This document shows positions 46,801 through 54,650 of a stretch of DNA of 64,000 nt, in pieces. Position numbers and translations under genes: made by a program. Positions within the stretch are counted from its first letter, which is position 1. Each line of letters begins with the position of its first letter. The notes beneath the pieces are model-generated. The model ran no database searches. It was not told the origin of the DNA and saw only the letters and a program-made list of their open reading frames with translations. This DNA comes from Desmonostoc geniculatum HA4340-LM1 (GTDB lineage Bacteria > Cyanobacteriota > Cyanobacteriia > Cyanobacteriales > Nostocaceae): the NCBI GenBank assembly GCA_019359545.1, contig JAHHHB010000006.1, positions 85,343 to 149,342 on the forward strand, in the 5' to 3' direction.

Positions 46801-46906
46801 TTAAGGGACTTACAAAAATAAACTATCCCAAATTATTTATACATTTGTAGGGGCGCATAGCTATGCGCCCCTACCACGGGATATTATTTTCACTGGAAGT
46901 CCCTAA
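46801..46906. mobile_element. MITE-like element with 28-bp core palindrome
   Basis: Ends TTAAGGGACTTAC... and the inverted TTAGGGACTTCC..., with inner matching CTATCCC and ATATCCC. The core (46847-46874) is a perfect palindrome with half GTAGGGGCGCATAG, a family also at 32479 and 53789; a half copy is at 23049-23064. Confidence 0.6.
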
Positions 46907-46943
46907 GGATTTATCCATAAAGTAAAAACAAGAAGTAACTCAA

Positions 46944-47714
46944 ATGCGATCGCCCAGTATACAGTACACAAAGTATAAAAAGTTGTTAATTGCCCACAGA
47001 GATATGGTTAACCTTTATGCTGATAAATTGATCGAAAGTCAAGATTTACCTCAATCACCAGCGATGAAAATTCTACTTATTGACGACCACCAATTAATCT
47101 TGACTGCAACTTTTAATTTACTGCAACAAGAATATCCAAACGCAGATATCATTAAGGTAACAACGGCATTTGAGGCTCTCAGAAAGATTAGGGCTTCTTT
47201 CTTTGATTTGATTGTGATGGATTTATCCATACCAGAAGACACAGGAATGACAGCCCAAATTGATACAGGTATCAACCTAATTCAACACTTACTCAAGCAA
47301 TATCCCCAGCAGAATTTAATGCTGCAAAGCAGTTATGTAAAGGCTTTAGTGAGGATAAAACATGAGATAGATGAGCATCAAGGTGGATTTGCGATCGCTG
47401 ACAAAGGATTATCAGAACAGGAAATGTTAGCTCGTGTCTACATAGCACTCCAAGGCGCAACTCACACACAAGATATCAAAAACGGTTTAGAACTCAAACC
47501 AGAGTGGTTAGAAGTTTTAAGATTAGCCTTTGAAGAAGGATTAACAGATAAATTGATATCCGAGCGGATGTATAGATCTGAACGTGCAGTGCGTGCATAC
47601 TGGACAAAAATTCAAGATGTTCTCGGACTTTATCCAGAAGATTGCAAAAAAGAAGGTAAAAATATCCGCATTCAAACAGAAATTCGCGCTCGACAAGAAG
47701 GATTAATTGATTAG
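46944..47714 (+). CDS. Response regulator with HTH output domain
   Basis: 256 residues (the ATG at 46944 is in frame; MKILLIDDHQ at 47064 is an alternative that would remove 40 residues). Receiver domain: acidic pair in LLIDDHQ, phosphorylation Asp in DLIVMDLSIP, and Lys in FAIADKGLS. The C-terminus (RLAFEEGLTDKLISERMYRSERAVRAYWTKIQDVL) looks like a NarL/LuxR-type helix-turn-helix with an unusual sequence. It is immediately upstream of, and on the same strand as, the CHASE2 kinase, so the two are a likely cognate pair. Confidence 0.8.
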   Translation: MRSPSIQYTKYKKLLIAHRDMVNLYADKLIESQDLPQSPAMKILLIDDHQLILTATFNLLQQEYPNADIIKVTTAFEALRKIRASFFDLIVMDLSIPEDTGMTAQIDTGINLIQHLLKQYPQQNLMLQSSYVKALVRIKHEIDEHQGGFAIADKGLSEQEMLARVYIALQGATHTQDIKNGLELKPEWLEVLRLAFEEGLTDKLISERMYRSERAVRAYWTKIQDVLGLYPEDCKKEGKNIRIQTEIRARQEGLID

Positions 47715-47866
47715 TTATTCGTTATGGTAATCCGCTTTGATTTGTGAAATTATCTACATAAGGAGGGAGTGGTGAGTAGGGAGTAGGGAGTAGGAAATAA
47801 GCAATAGATTTTTTCCATTAATGATTTAGTTTGCTTTTAATTTTTGCTTTATTTGCTGAAATACTT

Positions 47867-49774
47867 ATGGTGTGGTTTAATTGGAGAAAAATTCACAATG
47901 AAATAAAAATTTTGCTCCTGGCATCAGTCCCAGGAACAGCATTTATAATTATTGTAGTCATTGCGCGTTTTTATGGATTTTTGCAAGATTTTGAATTGAT
48001 GGCGTTGGACACATTTTTACGTTTGCGTCCTGGAGAAGGAAGCGATGATAAAGTTGTGATTGTTGGTATTAATGAAGAAGATATCCGCAGTGTAGGTAGC
48101 TATCCAATTCCAGATCGAGAAATTGCAGTATTGATTAATGAAATACAAAAACATAAACCGATCGCAATTGGTCTTGACATAGTTCGAGATTTACCAGTTG
48201 AACCTGGTCATCAAGAATTAGTAGAGGTATTTCAAAAGTATAAAAATCTTATTGGCATTGAAAAAGTATTACCTCCAGATCCAATTTCACCGCCACCGCA
48301 ACTACCACAAAAGCAAATAGGTTTTTCTGACATAGTAGTAGATAAGGATAATAAATATCGCCGCTATCTGCTTTGGACACCATCACCTAAAAACCCTCAA
48401 AATCCTGAAGAAGATAAATATTCGTTTGGACTACAGTTAGCAAAAGCTTATTTATCTACTCAAAATATTAATATTGCAACTGGGATAATTGACCAAAATA
48501 CAATCCAATTTAAAACTACAGAACTACCTCGTTTTTTATCGAATACTGGAGGATATATTAATGAAAATGATAGTGGATTAAAGATACTCATGAATTTTCG
48601 TGCTGGTAAAAAGCCCTTTAACTTTTTATCGCTCAATGATATTAAAACTAAAAATTTTAATCCCAATTTACTACAAGGTAAAGTAGTCATAGTTGGGATT
48701 ATCGCAACCAGTGTAACCGATTTTGTCAATACTTCTGCAATTATTTCTCAAAAAATTCCTGGACAAATATATGGAGTAGAATTTCATGCTCATGCTTGTT
48801 CTCAGATAATTAATGCAGTGATTAATGGACGACCGCTGTTAAAAGTTTGGTCGGACGAATGGGAATCTATGTGGATAATAGTTTGTGGCTATTATCCCAT
48901 AATTATTTTTTGGCTAACACAATCTTTATGGAAGAATTTACTGGCGGTTGTAATCTTAGCTTTAGCCTTATTTTGTTTGGGTTTGTTGCTAATTTCATTG
49001 GGTTGGTGGATTCCTATAGCACCAGGTTTATTAACCTTAATAATAAATGGTTTAGGATTGAATGGATTCGCATTTGCTTTATATAAAAATCACCAAGTAT
49101 TTAAAGTTAAAATGAACGAACGTCAACACACAATTGAACATGCATTTACTGTAATTCATAATGGGCCGCTGCAAACTTTAGCAAATGTATTGAGAAAGAT
49201 GCAGACTCAAGATTTCCCATACCCAGAATTAAAATTACAGTTAGAAAAACTTAACTATGAAATTCGAGAAATTGGTGAATATCTCAAGCTTGAAGCTTTA
49301 TCTCAAGATGAAAGTCTCCGTTTGGGTAGCGGTTTAAAACTTGACTTAAAACGTCCGATACATGAGCTTTTTTATGCAGTGTATACTAGCACCCTTGAAC
49401 GGCATGACTTGGAATACTTGAAAAATGTTAAGTTAAAAATTCGTACATTTGAACCAGTAGATGATCAGTGTTTGAGTGTTAATAACAAACAAGAACTTTG
49501 TTTATTTTTAGAAGAAGCTTTATGCAACGTAGGTAAACATGCGAAAGGTGTTAAACGCATTGAAGCTATTGGTAAAAAAGATGAGGATTTCTATATTTTG
49601 AGAATTCAGGATAATGGGTCAGGACTTGTTTCATCAGTTGAAAGTAAAGGCACAAAACAGCTGAGAAATATTGCTAAAAACTTGGGAGGTGATTTTAAGC
49701 GCGAAAGTATTGTTCCTAAAGGAACAATGTGTGAAATAAGTTGGAAATTAACAAAACTGAATTCTGACTCCTGA
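47867..49774 (+). CDS. CHASE2-domain sensor histidine kinase
   Basis: 635 residues from ATG 47867 (TTG 47831 is an alternative). The N-terminal membrane segment LLLASVPGTAFIIIVVIARF is followed by an extracytoplasmic CHASE2 domain (about 50-300, VVIVGINEEDIRSVGSYPIPDR, FNFLSLNDI, GKVVIVGIIATSVTDF). Three further membrane helices follow. The kinase part has an HNGPLQTL H-box of HisKA_3 type and an HATPase with NVGKHAKGV, RIQDNGSG and G-box GTKQLRNIAKNLGG. It senses an unknown external signal and probably phosphorylates the preceding response regulator. Confidence 0.85.
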   Translation: MVWFNWRKIHNEIKILLLASVPGTAFIIIVVIARFYGFLQDFELMALDTFLRLRPGEGSDDKVVIVGINEEDIRSVGSYPIPDREIAVLINEIQKHKPIAIGLDIVRDLPVEPGHQELVEVFQKYKNLIGIEKVLPPDPISPPPQLPQKQIGFSDIVVDKDNKYRRYLLWTPSPKNPQNPEEDKYSFGLQLAKAYLSTQNINIATGIIDQNTIQFKTTELPRFLSNTGGYINENDSGLKILMNFRAGKKPFNFLSLNDIKTKNFNPNLLQGKVVIVGIIATSVTDFVNTSAIISQKIPGQIYGVEFHAHACSQIINAVINGRPLLKVWSDEWESMWIIVCGYYPIIIFWLTQSLWKNLLAVVILALALFCLGLLLISLGWWIPIAPGLLTLIINGLGLNGFAFALYKNHQVFKVKMNERQHTIEHAFTVIHNGPLQTLANVLRKMQTQDFPYPELKLQLEKLNYEIREIGEYLKLEALSQDESLRLGSGLKLDLKRPIHELFYAVYTSTLERHDLEYLKNVKLKIRTFEPVDDQCLSVNNKQELCLFLEEALCNVGKHAKGVKRIEAIGKKDEDFYILRIQDNGSGLVSSVESKGTKQLRNIAKNLGGDFKRESIVPKGTMCEISWKLTKLNSDS

Positions 49775-49798
49775 CTCCTGAATTCTGTCCGATAAAAT

Positions 49799-50548
49799 AT
49801 GAGGCATAAAATGTCACAATTATTTAGCCAAACTATCAATCTTAGATTAGCAACTAGTTCTATTCTGGGGTTGTTATTGTTTTTAACACCAGTAGCAACT
49901 GCTAATTTTAGACCAGGCGATCGCAAACCTGCAAGTGACTACACTAGAAGCGGCGGTAGTAGAGGATGTTCCAATTCAGCTAATGAAATTCCTTTGACAT
50001 TACTTGCGCCTAAAACATATATTGGCTATACAGCTTCTACACATCCTACTTTTGTAGGCTATGTATCTACTTCTCATGAAATAGAATTTCAAATTTTTGA
50101 GTTTGTTTCCAATAATACAGTCACCGCCTTCAGTAATCCTCTGAAACAAAAAACATCACCAGGTATTTTCCAAGTATCTCTCCCTGAAAGTTATCCAAGA
50201 TTAACTGTAGGGAAAAAATATTTTTGGCAAGTAGCAATTAGTTGTCCAGGAGATGATTTAGTAGAAAGAGCAGAATTTATGGTTGTAGAAATACCATCTA
50301 CAGTCAAAAATAAATTATTGACTACAACCAATGGGTTACAAAAATCTAATACCTACGCCGCAGCAAATCTGTGGTACGAAGCTTTAGCTGAAGCTCTAAA
50401 ATCAGCCACTCCTGGAAAGTTGGGACAGGTAGGCTCAAATCTTGTACAAGAATTTGCTAAATATGAGTTAGCCAGAGTTACAGAGAATGAAAAACTAGTG
50501 AAAAAACGAATCCAACATTTAGAAGCAATTACAAATCAAGAAAAGTGA
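49799..50548 (+). CDS. DUF928 secreted protein, 249 aa
   Basis: ATG 49799, signal peptide about residues 18-36 (SSILGLLLFLTPVATA). The mature protein has two Cys and the DUF928 pattern LLAPKTYIGYTASTHPTFVGYV, KYFWQVAISCPGDDLVERAEFMV. DUF928 genes are frequently found next to CHASE2 and CHAT genes in cyanobacteria, as here. The function is unknown; probably periplasmic. Confidence 0.8.
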   Translation: MRHKMSQLFSQTINLRLATSSILGLLLFLTPVATANFRPGDRKPASDYTRSGGSRGCSNSANEIPLTLLAPKTYIGYTASTHPTFVGYVSTSHEIEFQIFEFVSNNTVTAFSNPLKQKTSPGIFQVSLPESYPRLTVGKKYFWQVAISCPGDDLVERAEFMVVEIPSTVKNKLLTTTNGLQKSNTYAAANLWYEALAEALKSATPGKLGQVGSNLVQEFAKYELARVTENEKLVKKRIQHLEAITNQEK

Positions 50549-50572
50549 TATTTTATCGAACATAATTCAGAA

Positions 50573-50812
50573 GTAGGGTGCGTTAAAGCAGCGCGTAACG
50601 CACCTGTAAATATGGTGCGTTACGGCTAGATTTAGACTTATATCATGTCCGCTTGATTACTTCTTAAACCCCAAGAATCCCACCCCCAACCCCTCCCGAA
50701 GAGCGGGGAGGGGTTGGGGGTGGGGTGCAATGACTTTGGGAATCATAACTAATTATTCGGACATGATATTACTCAAACGCTCAAATCCTTACAGAGCCGT
50801 AACACACCCTAC
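50573..50812. mobile_element. GTAGGGTG fold-back element carrying a nested MITE
   Basis: Ends GTAGGGTGCGTTA (50573-50585) and inverted GTAGGGTGTGTTACGG (50797-50812); internal GGTGCGTTACGGC copies. The MITE 50641-50768 is inserted in it. The same units are at 32725-32800. Confidence 0.6.
50641..50768. mobile_element. MITE (TATCATGTCCG family), copy 2
   Basis: Perfect TATCATGTCCG inverted ends, flanked by the 3-bp duplication TTA (50638-50640 and 50769-50771). The interior is nearly identical to the copy at 41230-41374 but lacks its GCCAAAGCTACGC part; the CCCC/GGGG fold-back is longer. Confidence 0.85.
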
Positions 50813-50838
50813 TTAATATTTACTTTATAAATAGGCTT

Positions 50839-53532
50839 TTATAGCCAATTTCCAATAATAATAAATGGTGCCCAATAGTAAGGGTGATTATGTTGGATGT
50901 CAATCTGGGTTTCCTTAGCATTAATCAGTTTCAATTGAGCAATTTGTAAAGCTTGTGCTTTACTTATTTTTGATTCACGTAACTTACTATAAAACTCTGT
51001 CACTAAATTAGTTGTAGACTCATCCCCCACAGACCATAATGAAGCCATTGCACTTTTTGCACCAGCTTGTAAGGCCACACCAGCTAACCCTAAGGTTGAC
51101 CTATCATCGCCAACTGCTGTTTGACAAGCAGTTAGTGCTAATAATTCAACCAAGTTAGAACTATTATTGGTTTGACGTAGCAAAATTTCTAGTTTATTAA
51201 TTGTGAGTTTGTCATTATTTCCTGTGACTAAGAATGTATCTTCTGGAATTGTGCCAAATTGCGCGTGAGTTGCAACGTGAATAATTGGATAGGCTGTGTT
51301 TTTAATTTCTTTTTCTAAATTATTAATAGTAAAATCCTCGTTTTCTAGCTTTTTACTATTAGGAAATTGTTCCTGAACTGCTTTCGCTTCTGAAGAAACA
51401 CTCGTCAGTGGGTTAAATAAGCGATCGTCGATTTTTGCTTCTTGACTGACAGCCAAAACTAAAGCTCGACTTGATTGGATATTGATTTTTTGTGTTGAGG
51501 TTAACTGCAAGCTGGGAGTAGTGGCGATCGCATATTTTTCGATCAAATATTTCTTCTCATTCCGATCGTAAAGTGCAGCCATTGGCACATTACGTAAAAA
51601 GCTATCTTGAATAAATACTAAAGTTTTAATTTTATGAGAATTTAAATATCCCTCAAACGGACGAATGATTAACTCATAGAGATTTTCTGCATATTTTGTA
51701 TCAAAATTAATATCTTGCTTTCCCCTAATTAGTCCAGTGTAAAAATTTTTAATTTCTTCGCGCAGACTCTCTTGATTTTTATCTATCCATTGCAAATGCC
51801 TTTCTTGATTAGGCAAAATCAAGATAATTCCTGTTTTTTCTTCGAGAACTATTGAACTAATAAATGCGGCATTTTTTTCTAAAACTTCAGTAACGTTTTT
51901 ATTATTAATAGCTGTTAAAATACAATCATTCCCAAAGTAATTTTGAATTTCTGCTAATCTGAGGGAATTTATTGTAGTTAATGCAGCATTTAAAGCTGGA
52001 CTACTAAGCTGTTTATTATTAGTACTATTTGATGAGGCTAACTCTAATTGAAGCTGTGCTAGCTGACGATAAACAGGCTCGATGATGTCCCGAAAATCAA
52101 ATTGAAAATCACGATCTGCAATGAGAATGTCACCACGTAATTGCTCTAGAGTGTTGTAAGCTCGCTGATAAAAAGGAAGTGCCTCAATATTTTTATTATC
52201 TGCTTCTAAAATTCTTCCCGCTTGCCATTCCCATAAATATAAGCTATCTTTAGCTTTTAATTTTTGGTCTGCTAGCCAAATTGCCTTATTAGTTAATTCC
52301 CAAGCTAGTTGATATTTTTTTTCTCGACACTCATAGAAATGACCAAGCGCTCCTAAAGCGTAAGATTCAGAACGCGAGTCTTGCAAGGTTTGGGAAGTTT
52401 TTATAGCTTTGTTAAATAATTCCTTTGCTTGTGCGTCTGCTAGTCTTTGCTTTGTCAAACATTGAGTTAACGGTGAAGTTAATTCATCATCAAAAGCAGG
52501 TAAATTTGCTAAATCGATCGCTGCATATATTTTATTAACAGAATCAGGTAATTTATCCCACAATTCTAAAGCTTCTTGGATATTTATATCAACCTGAGCT
52601 TTATCAATCAAATTGATTGTTTTGGAGTGGTAAAAAAGCTGAATCTGATTCAGTAGACTTCGCATTTCACCAAATTTATTATTTTTTTGACGAGCTTCTT
52701 TGAGACTTGATTGAAAATATTCTAGTGCTTGTTGATAATCATTGTTTGCCTTTTGTTGGAATTCAGTTGCTTTAGCAGCATTCAACTGTTGAGAAGATTT
52801 GGCACGTAGATTCCAAAGTTGTGCGCGACTAGTGTGAGCATTGCCTAAACTATTTAATATCGCAAAATTATATGTTTGATTATTAATCTTTTTCGCAGCT
52901 TGAAGGTATTGAATTGCTACATCATAATTACCCCGAAGTCGATAAGCTTCCCCAAGACTTCCTAAGGCTGCAATTTCTCCTTCTTTATCCTGTTGTTGGG
53001 CAGCTATTTGTAATGCACTTCCTGGCTGACATGCTAGGGTTTCGATATTTTTACCATCAGAGACACTGCATAAAAAACTAATTGCTTTCCTTGTTTGCCC
53101 TAAACTACTGTAAGCTTGTGCTATCTCTGTCAGAATTCGTCCTACTTTTTGCAAGTCTTTTTGGGAGCCATAGTAAGTATGAACTTTTTCCCAATAATTC
53201 AGTGCTTGCTCATTTTCACCCAACTGTTGATAAGTCCTTGCTAAATTTTCATTAACAATTGCCAGATTATTATAGTTTTTATTTTGTTTGTATACCTCTA
53301 AAGCTGCTTCCCAAGATTGAATTGCAGCCCGAAAATTTCCTATTTTATAGCTTTCAACGCCTTTTTTAACTAATTGCTCGGCATCAGGAGCTTGAGCTTG
53401 GACTAATTTTCCAAGACTCAGTTGTGGAGTTGTCAATTGCACATTATTCAAACATATACAAAAGGTGAAACTGACAAAAAATATAACTGTTAACCAATAA
53501 TGAGTAGTTGATTTATAAAATTTTTTGACCAC
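50839..53532 (-). CDS. TPR-CHAT protein (caspase-like peptidase), 897 aa
   Basis: N-terminal signal-like hydrophobic segment (YWLTVIFFVSFTFCICLN), then about eight TPR repeats (residues 55-470, GNFRAAIQSWEAALEVYK etc.), and a C-terminal CHAT domain (about 590-897). The catalytic His is in IIHVATHAQFG and the catalytic Cys in LALTACQTAVGD; the end GAKSAMASLWSVGDESTTNLV is also typical. CHAT domains are caspase-like Cys proteases that cut specific partners, often under TPR or effector control. It is probably exported or membrane anchored. It lies convergent with DUF928. Confidence 0.9.
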   Translation of the reverse strand: MVKKFYKSTTHYWLTVIFFVSFTFCICLNNVQLTTPQLSLGKLVQAQAPDAEQLVKKGVESYKIGNFRAAIQSWEAALEVYKQNKNYNNLAIVNENLARTYQQLGENEQALNYWEKVHTYYGSQKDLQKVGRILTEIAQAYSSLGQTRKAISFLCSVSDGKNIETLACQPGSALQIAAQQQDKEGEIAALGSLGEAYRLRGNYDVAIQYLQAAKKINNQTYNFAILNSLGNAHTSRAQLWNLRAKSSQQLNAAKATEFQQKANNDYQQALEYFQSSLKEARQKNNKFGEMRSLLNQIQLFYHSKTINLIDKAQVDINIQEALELWDKLPDSVNKIYAAIDLANLPAFDDELTSPLTQCLTKQRLADAQAKELFNKAIKTSQTLQDSRSESYALGALGHFYECREKKYQLAWELTNKAIWLADQKLKAKDSLYLWEWQAGRILEADNKNIEALPFYQRAYNTLEQLRGDILIADRDFQFDFRDIIEPVYRQLAQLQLELASSNSTNNKQLSSPALNAALTTINSLRLAEIQNYFGNDCILTAINNKNVTEVLEKNAAFISSIVLEEKTGIILILPNQERHLQWIDKNQESLREEIKNFYTGLIRGKQDINFDTKYAENLYELIIRPFEGYLNSHKIKTLVFIQDSFLRNVPMAALYDRNEKKYLIEKYAIATTPSLQLTSTQKINIQSSRALVLAVSQEAKIDDRLFNPLTSVSSEAKAVQEQFPNSKKLENEDFTINNLEKEIKNTAYPIIHVATHAQFGTIPEDTFLVTGNNDKLTINKLEILLRQTNNSSNLVELLALTACQTAVGDDRSTLGLAGVALQAGAKSAMASLWSVGDESTTNLVTEFYSKLRESKISKAQALQIAQLKLINAKETQIDIQHNHPYYWAPFIIIGNWL

Positions 53533-53718
53533 GGTGATACAAAGTTAATAGTGATTAAAAATATCCACATTATAAATAAAAACAGATAACTTGTATATTT
53601 GTCAACTAATAGCAAGAATATTTACGTAAGTAAAGAGCAAAGTTACTTTATTGATGAAGCAAAAATGATTTGTCAATTGGGTTTGCAGCCAAAAGAATAT
53701 TGAAACTTGAGAGTTTTA

Positions 53719-53749
53719 GATCCCCGACTTCTTTAAGAAGTCGGGGATC
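53719..53749. repeat. 31-bp perfect palindrome, copy 1
   Basis: Arms GATCCCCGACTTCTT / AAGAAGTCGGGGATC around one T. Followed on the plus strand by TTGTTTTTC, so it looks like a terminator, but no plus-strand gene precedes it. A second copy is at 56515, with both arms changed together. Confidence 0.75.
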
Positions 53750-53760
53750 TTGTTTTTCAT

Positions 53761-53860
53761 TAATAGGACTTACGCAAAAGTACACGCTGTAGGGGCAATT
53801 CATGAATTGCCCCTACGTGAAAATAAGGGTTTCGGCTATTGTTTGCGTAAGTCCTAATTA
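53761..53860. mobile_element. MITE with TAGGACTTACGCAAA ends and 28-bp core palindrome
   Basis: Ends match over 15 bp: TAGGACTTACGCAAA on both sides inverted (53764-53778 / 53842-53856). The core (53789-53816) is a perfect palindrome with half GTAGGGGCAATTCA. Confidence 0.75.
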
Positions 53861-53921
53861 AATTAAATAAAATGTAAATATATATTCAATAATCAACCTC
53901 ACTAATTTATAGGAAAATAAT

Positions 53922-54365
53922 ATGACACTGAGCAAAACTGAGAAAATGGGCAAAGTAACCACCACAATCACTATTACTAACCAAATTGACCAGACTCTTG
54001 CAGAAAGAGGATTTATTCCACCAGAACAAATACGCTCAATTACTTTACATGATGTTTTAGTTGACACAGGTGCAACTAGGTTGTGCTTACCTAAAAATAT
54101 TATTCTTGACTTAGGATTGCCTCTTCAAGGAGAAGTAGACGTTAAAATTGCTACAGGAATACACAAAGCTCGGATTTTTAAAATGTTAAATCTCTCAGTT
54201 GAGGGAAGAGAAGGGACATTTAATTGTATTGAATTACCAGAAGATTCAGATCCTTTATTAGGTTTAATCCCTTTAGAAGATTTAGGACTAGAACCAGATT
54301 TGGTTAATCAGAAATTGCGAGTTTTGCCAGTGGAAGGAAAAGATACTTATTTAATGGTTTTGTAA
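53922..54365 (+). CDS. Retropepsin-like aspartyl protease, 147 aa
   Basis: Clan AA aspartic protease half-molecule: the active-site motif LVDTGATRLCLP (about residues 45-56, Asp-Thr-Gly), IATGIHKARIF flap-like region and LLGLIPLEDLGLEPDLVNQKLRV as the hydrophobic-hydrophobic-Gly block. It probably functions as a dimer. RBS AGGAAAATA precedes the ATG. Such proteins occur widely in cyanobacteria with unknown substrates. It lies between the CHAT and TpsB genes. Confidence 0.8.
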   Translation: MTLSKTEKMGKVTTTITITNQIDQTLAERGFIPPEQIRSITLHDVLVDTGATRLCLPKNIILDLGLPLQGEVDVKIATGIHKARIFKMLNLSVEGREGTFNCIELPEDSDPLLGLIPLEDLGLEPDLVNQKLRVLPVEGKDTYLMVL

Positions 54366-54413
54366 TTACAGCCAGACACAATACATCGCCATCTCTACAA
54401 TAATTAATCTTTT

Positions 54414-54442
54414 GTAGAGACGGCGATTTATCGCGTCTCTTG
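54414..54442. repeat. GTAGAGACG palindrome, dispersed copy
   Basis: A near copy of the palindrome at 21809 and 54589: ATTTATCGCGTCTCT is shared. The copies differ mainly in the left arm. Confidence 0.5.
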
Positions 54443-54472
54443 TCTCAACCAAATTTGTGTTCCTATAGATAA

Positions 54473-54573
54473 TATCAAGTTCGGAAAATCACTTACGATT
54501 AAAAATTCTCCGCGTAAGAGCGTCTCCCCCTCTCCGCGTCATTCTTATCGTAAGTATTTAGGCGAACCTGATA
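54473..54573. mobile_element. MITE with TATCANGTTCG ends, TAA duplication
   Basis: Ends TATCAAGTTCGG (54473) and inverted TATCAGGTTCGC (54573), with inner ACTTACGAT pairs. Direct TAA duplication at 54470-54472 and 54574-54576. It contains CTCCGCGTAAGAGCG, the empty target site of the 41230 element. Confidence 0.75.
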
Positions 54574-54588
54574 TAATTGGTCTAGAGA

Positions 54589-54610
54589 AGACGGGATAAA
54601 TCGCGTCTCT
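54589..54610. repeat. GACGCGAT palindrome, dispersed copy
   Basis: AGACGGGATAAATCGCGTCT followed by CTACATGAGG, as at 21809-21837. Confidence 0.5.
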
Positions 54611-54650
54611 ACATGAGGATTTTGGGATTATACTCTTAAAATATTATGCC

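Larger units (their letters stand above)
46208..46943. other. Repeat-rich region between urtA and the response regulator
   Basis: It holds three elements (46382-46509, 46746-46799, 46801-46906) and STRR-like GGGACTCTTTA repeats near 46424-46456. No coding frame is seen. Confidence 0.6.
53533..53921. other. Intergenic region with two palindromic elements
   Basis: 389 bp between divergent genes. It holds the GAT-N-CCCGACTTCTT hairpin (53719-53749) and the TAGGACTTACGCAAA element (53761-53860). The promoters of both genes are presumably in the flanks. No other feature seen. Confidence 0.5.
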
